DNA of 64,000 bases, from assembly GCA_022497155.1 (NCBI GenBank), contig MU385754.1, positions 248,001-312,000 of the forward strand, written 5' to 3'. The notes below the pieces were generated by a model, which saw nothing but the letters and a program-made list of their open reading frames with translations, made no database searches and had not been told where the DNA came from. Of the stretch, positions 34,459-42,886 are shown piece by piece. Numbering within the stretch: the first letter of the stretch is position 1; each line of letters opens with the position of its first letter. Origin of the DNA: Whalleya microplaca. Taxonomy: Eukaryota > Ascomycota > Sordariomycetes > Xylariales > Xylariaceae. The translations under genes and the position numbers were made by a program.

Positions 34459-34789
34459 TGTCACACGGCTATTGGAGCCAAGACCTGTTAGAAGCTATAC
34501 GAGATGCAGTAATGCTGCACGAGTACATATATTGGGTGCTGTTAGATGTTATTCGATACTGTTGGAATGTATGACTACCTAACAAAAGGTATGATTACCA
34601 GACGGCGGTTACGTCGGCAACAGATTAGATACATACCAGGAATACGTACCGCGGCAGCAGGTCTATAAAACCCTGTCGCCGAACCCCAGACTTAGATTGA
34701 AACTTAGAATAACAAGCACCCTCAGAGGGCCTAGAGAATTATTGCTGAATTGATATATTTCCAAGCCCTGAATTACAGCCCCTGTCACA
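34459..34789. mobile_element. Solo LTR, copy 2 (331 bp) with TTATG target-site duplication
   Basis: Begins TGTCACACGG, ends CCTGTCACA, and is flanked by the direct repeat TTATG (34454-34458 and 34790-34794). It is full-length homologous to 23467-23798 in the same orientation. It retains more C and G than copy 1 at variable sites, so it is closer to the undamaged sequence. A GGTCTATAAAA box lies at about 34660. Confidence 0.9.
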
Positions 34790-34794
34790 TTATG

Positions 34795-36066
34795 TTTCAC
34801 TTGACGATGCATGTATAGGTTTGCCACTGCGGCCAAAAAATTACTTCAGGGTCTTGAGGGTATAATTGCCTATCGTAATATTAAATAAATAGACGACACA
34901 ATTAGCACTGTCGAAATGAAGAAATGAGTCTGCACAGATGAGCGAAGCTGAAAGGGGGGCCATCTGAAGATGTAGTATCTTCTCTACATTAGCCTCCAAT
35001 CGACGTAACTTCCTTGGTATATATAGGAGCTAGTATGTGACTTGCTGGTCTGTATTCTTCTAAGACTTAATCACTTGGCTCTATTACTGTATAACAGAAC
35101 ATGTCTTGTTGAGTATATCTTGATATCAGCTAACGGCTGCTTGAAAAATACTCACTCGTGCCTAGCCAACGTCTCCTTCTTCCCCACTCAGCGTAAGGCA
35201 TACCAAGCAACCAGCCAATATAATTGGATTTATGCCCCTTGGGTGTCGGCTATGTATTGTCTTGGGACAGGGTGTCGGGGTGAAGGTGGTATAGGAAGTG
35301 CCGCTTCATGCTTAACTGATCAGAGGTAATCAAGGCAACGAAACAAAAGAATCACTTATAACGGCGATTGATCGAAAGGAGAGATATGTCTATTATCGGC
35401 GACAAGGCCGTCTGAGCTATATGTGTTCTATCTGAGAGTAAAAGAAAAAGACAAGCGATATATATGTGCCACGGCACACTAGCCCCATAACAGTATATCT
35501 CGTCCTCGGTACATATAGTAATCACATAAATTAAACTTACTATGATCTACCTTAGTAGAAATATATTATGGTCTCTGTCCAGGTTCATTAATATCATTGT
35601 TGAATGGCTTTAGAAGACCAAAGTCACGGTCCAGGGGTTTCAATTCCAACCTTTACAAATTAGCAAAAATAATGAATTCCAGCAAACGTATTCACTTATA
35701 AGTTTAAGTACTGTTTATCATTTCGCTTGAATCACAGCTAAAGCTCACTAATGCGCCCCCCTAGTTGGCACGTGCCATGCCAAAACTCATATTTCATTTT
35801 CAACTTCCTGAATTTAAGGACAAATGCTTATTTCATTCATCCAATTTTGACATGCTCCTAATGAATGAACGAGACTCTCTTAAGTCAAGTCTAACTAGCC
35901 TTGAGTACAACGGCAAAAGATAATCCTGAACATGAGGGTGATAGGTATTCATAACGTATAAAGGTTTTAGAAAGACCGCCTTCTAGAAAACCAGGTTGGC
36001 TACCAGAACTAGAACGGTCTTCTACCTGTGGCCATTGCTTCCAACTTCCGACACGTAATAACTACC
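34795..36066. other. AT-rich gene-free stretch
   Basis: No gene seen. The frame at 35042-35329 is Cys/Leu-rich without a domain or good start and is treated as chance. Confidence 0.5.
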
Positions 36067-36867
36067 TCATCTTCCCTTCCCGTGTCTGTCGCTGTCCTTT
36101 CGGCTGGTGTGGCTTGTATGGTGTTTCCTGTGTGAAGCCTGACTAGACACTACAGAGCCATGTCCATCACTCGTGTGTCGTCGGGTACTGTAGGTACCGG
36201 CGTCACTGTGATTTCTACCCTTATGCCCGGATCTTACGGTTCGTGAACCATCATCGCTAGAATAATCCGTGAATCGGGAGGAGGTAGCGTCGGAGGTGTC
36301 TGCGTGTCTCGACTTTCCGTGGCCTTTGTAGCGAACAAGAGCATTCTTAGTCCAGCCATATGTGGTAGAATTAGAATGTCTACTCGTAGAACTGCCCGTC
36401 TTTGGCTTCTTATGATGAGGGATATCACCATTGGTCCCTTCTCTTAGATATCTCTCCATTGATATATTGCCTGTAGGTTGGCCATATGTGGGATTGTCAT
36501 GTGTATGGTTGTTCCGAATACCCGGATGGTGTGAAGGCGCGTTATATTCAGACTCGCTGTATATAGATGGGGCGTACGTAGACGGGGGGTCGTATGTAGA
36601 TCCGCTTTCTACCCACTGATTGTCTGCCTCGGAGCCATATGCATCTATACTGGCTGCCAACTGGGATTCTGCATTTGAGGTATATCTGATACACGCTCTG
36701 GTAGATTCGGTGTATGGAGACCCGTCCGCATTGAATCCTGATCTGGAAGTTTCATACTCAATGCGGGCTTGAGTATTCCCATGTCCGTATGGTGCATGCC
36801 CAAGATCAACGAAGTCATGATCGCGTACCCCGTGGTCTCTTGGCCTCTCCGTGATTGACCACTCCAT
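36067..36867 (-). CDS. Low-complexity hypothetical protein
   Basis: Single frame of 266 residues beginning MEWSITERPRDHG. It is rich in Ser, His, Tyr, Thr and Arg, with an N-terminal acidic and aromatic half (many SExxY-type patches) and a basic His/Ser/Arg/Lys C-terminal third (SHRKHHTSHTSRKDSDRHG). No domain, signal peptide or membrane segment is visible. It is probably intrinsically disordered, and the basic tail could bind nucleic acid. The frame is longer than expected by chance in this AT-rich area, which is why I accept it. Function is unknown. Confidence 0.55.
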   Translation of the reverse strand: MEWSITERPRDHGVRDHDFVDLGHAPYGHGNTQARIEYETSRSGFNADGSPYTESTRACIRYTSNAESQLAASIDAYGSEADNQWVESGSTYDPPSTYAPSIYSESEYNAPSHHPGIRNNHTHDNPTYGQPTGNISMERYLREGTNGDIPHHKKPKTGSSTSRHSNSTTYGWTKNALVRYKGHGKSRHADTSDATSSRFTDYSSDDGSRTVRSGHKGRNHSDAGTYSTRRHTSDGHGSVVSSQASHRKHHTSHTSRKDSDRHGKGR

Positions 36868-37800
36868 GATGGTAAAGTCTGCTAGCGATTAGATGCTTGT
36901 TAACTTCTAGATTATTTTTGGCGTTTTGGTAATGCTGTAAATGCTTCATATCAGAACTGGAGGAAAGTCCCATGGAAACCCTTTATATATTTACAAGGCC
37001 TTGACTCATGAGTATGTCCTGTTACCTTGGTAGTCACAATCCATTAAGGAGTGCGTAGCATATTCAAGGATATGTCGTAGACATGATCAATCTTGTAACA
37101 CAATATTAATGCTGCACCAAAGTCGGATTGCTAACAAACCTTGTGGTTCTCAAAACTAGCGAAAAATGACTCTATCTAAAAGAGAAACCCGGTCATAAGC
37201 TCAAATACCTAGGTCACATCCGCATACGTATACCTATTTTGAAGCAATTGTTGACATTTGATTTCCTATGTGGGTTGTGGTCTTCGCCACATATTCCCCT
37301 GATCATGGAGTAATGGACATCAAGACATTAACAAGTTAAGGTATTGGTTAGGAATACCGCTTAACTTCTTTGTCCTCGGCACATTGTTGGGTAGGCCAGG
37401 GTAAAAGATTTACCAATTACATGATCAACCAACCGATTAGTCCTTTGTTCAAGTGATGATGAGTAGCTAACCCAGTTGGAATAAAGGGTCATGATGTGAG
37501 CCTCAAGTCCACGGTACCATGCCATTCGCTAGCAATATAGCCTAGGAGTCGTAAGCATCCCTTGCAAACTAGATGGGTGCGACTTCAAATCTCCGGCATG
37601 ATCTAATCTAATCTAACAAACCTCATCATCATCATCGGTACCAACACATCACGAGTACCCCTGGCTGAGACCACCACTTGTATGCAGATTATGAAACAAT
37701 ACCTGAGCATTGGTGTATCTAACCTCTCTGCTATTAAGTACAACAAACTCAGTCTATACCAAACCGCCCATCCCTGCTACTGACTCATGTATCCGCCAAG
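36868..37800. other. Intergenic, no gene seen
   Basis: AT-rich; a short AATCTAATCTAATC repeat at about 37603 and CATCATCATCATC at about 37624. Confidence 0.5.
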
Positions 37801-39878
37801 TTAGCCGAGTATGACGCCCTCCATCTGCTCGCGACCCAAATGCGCCTGTAGAGCGGCCCGAAGCAACCCGCGACTCCTCGCCATCGCCGGCGCCACGCCC
37901 TCGATCTGGTTGAGGTTGCCGCGCATGCTCTCCATATGATTCGCGATCTGGCCCGCGAGCCCCTTGAGCTCGCCATCCGTGTCCGCGAACACCTTGCCGG
38001 CGCCCTTCTCCGCGGGCAGCAAGATGTCCCCGGTCTTCTCGTTGGTGGTCGAGTCCGGTAGGTGGAGGCGCGGGGGCACCAGGACGTGCATCTTGCGCAG
38101 CTGGTCGCGCTTCTCGCGAGCCTCGGCCTGCGCGTTGGCGCTGAGCTGGTTGAGGACTCTGTACTCGCGCTCGAGCTCGGCTTCTGCGCGCGCCTTCTCG
38201 CGCCGCAGCAGCTCGACGCCGTGGAGGAGGGGGTCGAGCTGCGCGCCGAGCGCCTCGATGCCCGAGGTGATGCGCTCGAATTCCAGCTCGTCCTCGCGCC
38301 GCGCCGAGGTCGTGGCGGGCGGGAAGGGGAAGCCGCGGGTGATTTTCGATCGCAGGCGGTTGCTCACGGCGTTCAGCGCCGCTGCGGCGTACCTGTGCCT
38401 CTGTGGGTTGTTGAGACGGAGGAGGATTGGTCGCGAGGCGCTTTGTAGGAGGGTGGTGACGCTGGAGATGGAGGGCACATCGAGGGGCGTCCATTTAGAC
38501 TGGATGGTGTCGAGGGGAACTCTGCGTGTGCGAGTCGTGAGATGTCGGTATGGAGGTGGTGAAGAGTCGGATTCAGGGGAAGATGAGCAAGCCACGCCCT
38601 CCGTCTGAGATGGGCGTTTGCGTTTCTGGTTTTCTGGATCAGAGCGACGCCGTCTACTCCTTTGCGGCTGGTCCTCTGGAGCAGGTTCTTCATGTTCCGG
38701 TGATGGCCGCTCTCGGCGTTTCTTCCCATGCTTCTTGGCTGATGGCCCGGCCCTATCACCCGATGGGCGGCCACCTTTCTTAGGCAGAGTTTGAGTCTCA
38801 GCTGCGCTTTCAACTTCAGCGGGACCGACTGGAGGCCGTCGACCACGTTTCTTAGGCTGAGATACAGATTCTTCTTCAACTTCCTCTAGAGGTGGTTCGT
38901 CCAGTGACTGTCGTCCTTTCTTCTTCCGTTTCTTGGGCTTGTCCTTGTGCACTTCTCGCTGGTCTGCATCCTCGGACTCATCCTGGTTGGTTTTGTACCA
39001 GGCGCCCACAGACCGCCTATCCCGACCACTACGCCGCAGGAAGCTTGAATCTTCTTCTGGCTCCTCTTCTGGCTCTTCATTTGCTGGTTCTTTGTTTGCC
39101 GATCCTTTCGGCCTTCGCGCCTTCGGAGCCGAAGTTGGAGATGCCTTAGATCGTCCGTCGGGAGATTTGCGAGTCCGACCACTACGTCGGAGCAAGCTTG
39201 AAGTCCCCTCGTCCTCGTCGTCGGCTTCCTCTGCGGCAACCTCCTTCTCCTTGGTCTCTCTCGATGGACGTCCGCGTTTCTTTGGCTGTATAGCTTCCGA
39301 GGGAGGATTGCGATCTCTGGTTACCTCAGCTTCAGCGTTGGGCTGAGACTGCTGGGGCCGGCCACGTTTCTTGGGATGCATGTTATCCTGTATCGTAGCC
39401 TGATCTTTGCTACCTGCCGTGTCGCCATTTGCTTGCGTTAACGATGGCCGACCGCGCTTCCTTGGCTGTTTGACTTCCGGATGGGTGGTTTCGCTCTCCT
39501 TCATTTCCACCTCAGCGTTATCCTGCAACAATGGTGCCCGGCCCCGTTTCCTTTTAGTCTCTTTCGGTGCTATCGATTCTGGTTCGGGCTCGGGCTCAGG
39601 CTCGGGCTCCGGTCGAGATTGGACATCAGCTCTTGCTGGACGGCCGCGCTTCTTAGGGCGCGGGTTCTGGTCCATTTCCGTGTCTTGTGTAGCGTCAGGA
39701 GCTGTGGCTATCCCGCCTTCATTCGTGAGTGTCAACTGGGTCTTTGACGCGTCGTCGTTGTCGCGCGACGCGTTTGTTGGGCGGCCACGCTTGCGCTTTT
39801 GGTTCGCAGTCTCAGGAGCCTACGAATTTTCAGTGGTCAGGATTACAAAAGCAAGCTTATGAAAGAAGAATATACCAT
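37801..39878 (-). CDS. fta7: AT-hook-rich kinetochore protein, CENP-Q/Fta7-like
   Basis: The main exon (39819-37801) encodes 672 residues. Upstream the frame opens only after a TTCGTAG acceptor. The nearest sensible start is an ATG at 39878-39876 followed at once by a GTATAT donor, so the first exon seems to be the initiator codon alone, giving 673 residues. The N-terminal 330 residues carry about ten AT-hook cores (KKRGRP/KRGRPS), which bind the minor groove of AT-rich DNA. The C-terminal 230 residues include TIQSKWTPLDVPSISSVTTL and a long coiled coil (LRREKARAEAELEREYRVLNQ...), the layout of fungal CENP-Q/Fta7 of the COMA part of the inner kinetochore. The protein would sit at the centromere. 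The family call rests on the C-terminal pattern and AT-hooks. Confidence 0.75.
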
Positions 39879-39990
39879 TTCAAGATTTCATGATACGACT
39901 GTTAAACACGTCGGGATTTCCTCTATACGCGACTTTATTAAGGCTTGTACATGTAGTACCTCATGTATCTGTATCAGTTATGGCGTCAAG

Positions 39991-40090
39991 TGTGGCTAGT
40001 TTAAATGTGGCTAGTTTAAATGTGGCTAGTTTAAATGTGGCTAGTTTAAATGTGGCTAGTTTAAATGTGGCTAGTTTAAATGTGGCTAGT
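39991..40090. repeat. 15-bp minisatellite (TGTGGCTAGTTTAAA) upstream of fta7
   Basis: Six perfect head-to-tail copies (39991-40080) and a partial seventh. They lie about 115 bp upstream of the fta7 start. The unit is a multiple of three, so it creates a VASLN peptide repeat in a spurious frame. Confidence 0.97.
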
Positions 40091-40678
40091 GAAAGTAGTT
40101 GAGGCTGGATTGCAGGGATCTGGAGCGTAATCAAGCGGGGCACCCATAGGGCTCCCTGGCCAACAAAATGACGCTGTTGAAAGTGGGGATCGAGCTCTTG
40201 GCAGCTACAACCCGACCCCGTGCTGGCCCATGCAGTCCCCATGTTCGCCGGTACCTAGGTACTTAGGTCATTACCTAGCAGTGACCTATCAGTCCAGCAG
40301 CCACTTGGGCAGTACGATACCCCGAACGATGGATTCGTGCTCATCTCCAAGGGTCTTTACGCTTGCCCATTTCTTTAGAAGCTGTTGGTAAGCCAAACTA
40401 ACTTTTTTATCTTTTTCATCTTTTTCATCTTTTTTCTCAACATTCTTGTACGCTCCTCTTGACGGCTTAAGGTGTTCAATTCTTCCCTGTCCTTTGGGTT
40501 GACCACGTATCTTTGATCCTTTCTAATTGACTTGGTGTGACTTGTCTTGTACGGTCAAACTTACATCATCCCCGGATTTACCGATTTGCTGTGGCTTATC
40601 ACCATCGTCCAAGCTCCTCCAAGCTCTGACTTTCTAACCTGCCACATATCGAAAACCGCATACTTGGCTATTCCGAAA
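40091..40678. promoter_or_regulatory. Divergent promoter region between fta7 and the next gene
   Basis: With the minisatellite, this makes up the shared upstream region of two divergent genes. It contains a TACCTAGGTACTTAGGTC motif near 40252, TTTTTCATC repeats near 40410-40435 and a pyrimidine-rich leader up to the ATG at 40679. No additional gene is seen. Confidence 0.5.
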
Positions 40679-41599
40679 ATGCGATTTGCTACAGCCTCAG
40701 CCCTCCTCAGCCTGCCTTTGCTGGCAGTTGCCGAAGAGCCCCAGTATCAAGCCCAATTCCAGAACTACTTGGGCCAGGCGCAGTCCTTGTTAGATACCAT
40801 CACCTCGAAGATCCCCCATCCTCATAGGCATGATCCTGTCGCTGCCGCCGAAGCCAAGGCCGGCGAGCTGAACATTGATATTTTGACTTTGGGCAACTGG
40901 AAGGACACTCTTTACGGCCCCGTGAAGCCTGAAAGCACTACGCCAGAGGAGTGGTGGGTGCTGATCACCGGCGGAAACAAGACTTGCTTTGGTAAGGACT
41001 CCTATCATATATATACCATTAAAAATGGGCGAGTAGATTGATTGCTGACTTCGACTAGGCCATTGCGGAAAGATCGAGGCCGCGTTCAACGAGACCGCTG
41101 GCAAATTTGCTGTCACGCCCGGCTCTCCCCACACCGCTCTGCTTAACTGCGAAAACCAGCCTGTCCTTTGCAATGCTTGGTCTGCTCCCGTCGGAGCGAT
41201 CTGGCTTTTCGAGGTGCTTCCGGCGCCGGCACCCGTAGACATCTGGACCAAGCGATTGAACCTGACCACCACCACTGCGGACGACATTCTCGAACTGCAG
41301 AAGGAGGGCTTCAAGTCCAAGGCCAAATTACATGACGGCTTCTTCCACCCTTTCAACGGCCCTCTCGCGAAGAATGGCCTTTCCACGCCCGTTGGATACA
41401 TCCTCTGGGCCTTCAACATTCTCCCTAGCTGGGCGTTTATGATCCTCGTGTCTATCCTCTCCCGAACCATGATGTAAGATATTGCATCAGAAGTCCCTCG
41501 CAAGCAATGATTGACTGACATCCCCACAGGAGCAACCGAATGAACCAGACGAACGCTGGCCCACGCCCTGCTGCTACCGGCCAAGCTGCCCCTCGGTAA
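40679..41599 (+). CDS. Secretory-pathway membrane protein, conserved hypothetical (3 exons)
   Basis: Exons 40679-40991, 41059-41473 and 41530-41599 give 265 residues. The N-terminus is a signal peptide (MRFATASALLSLPLLAVA). The luminal part has EEWWVLITGGNKTCFGHCGK, with the CFGHC joined across intron 1, recalling a thioredoxin-like active site, then AFNETAGKFAV and LLNCENQPVLCNAW. A C-terminal transmembrane segment (YILWAFNILPSWAFMILVSIL) is followed by a short basic tail ending GQAAPR. The topology is a type I ER or Golgi membrane protein with a redox-like or folding-related luminal domain. I recognise the layout as conserved in filamentous fungi but know no established function. All three joins are phase-consistent. 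Confidence 0.8.
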
Positions 41600-41771
41600 A
41601 CTACTCGCGCCGAAAGGCACATAACTACTGATCTCGGATGGAGGTTTGGGGAATATGTATACAGTACTGGGGGTTTTTGCAATGCCACTTGGGAAGTTCC
41701 GCTTGAAGTCATACAGCGGTTTTAGATGATAGCCACGGGTCGGATAGCAGTCGTAATGAATCAAGTTAGTT

Positions 41772-42399
41772 TCACGTCTTCGCCTCGCATACATCTTGGA
41801 TGCCTTGTAGACCATCTAGAATCTCGGCCTTGAGTTTAGGGTTTGCGAGACGACCGTATCGCAAATCACTCATGTTGCCGACAGTTTGCTTGACAGACTC
41901 CAGAAGAGCGGCTTCTTCCTGCTCCATCTGCCGTATCTCCTGCTCCATATCGGCGGCTGCATCATCCATATCGGGTAGAATGGTTAGTAAACTATGTTGC
42001 TTGAGCTGCTGTGTAGTCGACGTAGATCCAAACAGCTGTGCATCAAATTAGTGGCTGATCCCGGAAGTCTAAATGCTAACAGTATGGGGTGTATGTGCAT
42101 ACCGTTCGCTCAATTTCGATCTCATCGTCCTGTTCTTCCAGCTCCGCTTCCCTTCGCGCCTTGATTACTTCTCGGCGCAATGCTTTACCCTGTTTGACAG
42201 CTGCATCGATGTTCTGCGACACGCTGTCGACTACCGCATTTCGCTGCTGCTGCAGGTCTCGGTAGAGGGCGCGGACCTGGGGAGAGGATTGCTGCGACTT
42301 AGGAAACATAGAAGTGAATTCTTGGAGCGAGATGATGGTTGGGAGGCGGGCCGGGAGCAGCAAGTAGTTGCGCAGGATTGTCCCTTCGGTGGTCGCCAT
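41772..42399 (-). CDS. cnl2: Kinetochore subunit, Cnl2/Nkp2-like (2 exons)
   Basis: Exons 42399-42103 and 42035-41772 give 186 residues with a phase-0 intron (GTATGC donor, CACAG acceptor). The N-terminus ATTEGTILRNYLLLPARLPTIISLQEFTSMFP is the hallmark start of the Cnl2/Nkp2 family. It is followed by heptad-like coiled coil through both exons (LYRDLQQQRNAVVDSVSQNI...). The family belongs to the inner-kinetochore CCAN/Ctf19 network, in the same assembly as the COMA subunits, and helps connect centromeric chromatin to microtubule-binding proteins. A candidate CENP-Q gene lies about 2 kb away. The gene is divergent from eaf3. Confidence 0.82.
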
Positions 42400-42886
42400 A
42401 GTTCAGGTATCTAGTTCAAGATGCGCGATGCTAGTAGGTCGAAATAAAGTTTCAGTTACAGAATGGAGGTTGAATGGTCTACATGGAAAATAGCCTGGGC
42501 CTCCGGTAAATTAGGTAAAGTATGTACATGTACATGTATTGTGGTAGAGGTGATGATAGGTATAATGGGGGGATACAGATGTACAACCGGATGATAATGG
42601 TGCGTGCGCCGGGCATGTACCGGCGGCAACCACCTCTGCCACTTAAGGAAAGCGCGTCGAAAAACGCGTCCGAGCGCCTTCTCACCAACCTCATGCGAAC
42701 CCTGATTGTGATTATTCAGGCAACTAACTTCCCTAAACAATCATAAATTTCACCGCCCCATTACAATCCATTCACTTCCTCTTCATATTAGGTTGTCAAT
42801 TCCATTGTTTCGAGCATCGATAAGTTCAGCTAATCATTAAATTGTGCCGGCGGCTCACCATATCATCACCATCTCATCACCTGATC
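42400..42886. promoter_or_regulatory. Divergent promoter region between cnl2 and eaf3
   Basis: 487 bp separate the two start codons. Notable is a TACATGTACATGTA palindrome-like run at about 42524-42537. The last 60 bp before eaf3 carry CATCACCATCTCATCACC repeats. No further gene seen. Confidence 0.55.

Noticed and set aside
35042..35329. 95-residue Cys/Leu-rich frame considered as a secreted protein
   Set aside because: Hydrophobic start lacks a clear cleavage site, and the cysteine pattern and codon use look random.
37964..38608. 214-residue antisense frame over the fta7 C-terminus
   Set aside because: GC-rich antisense frame; the sense strand encodes the coiled coil.
39890..40102. Frame encoding repeated VASLN peptides
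   Set aside because: Direct translation of the 15-bp minisatellite; no other coding support.
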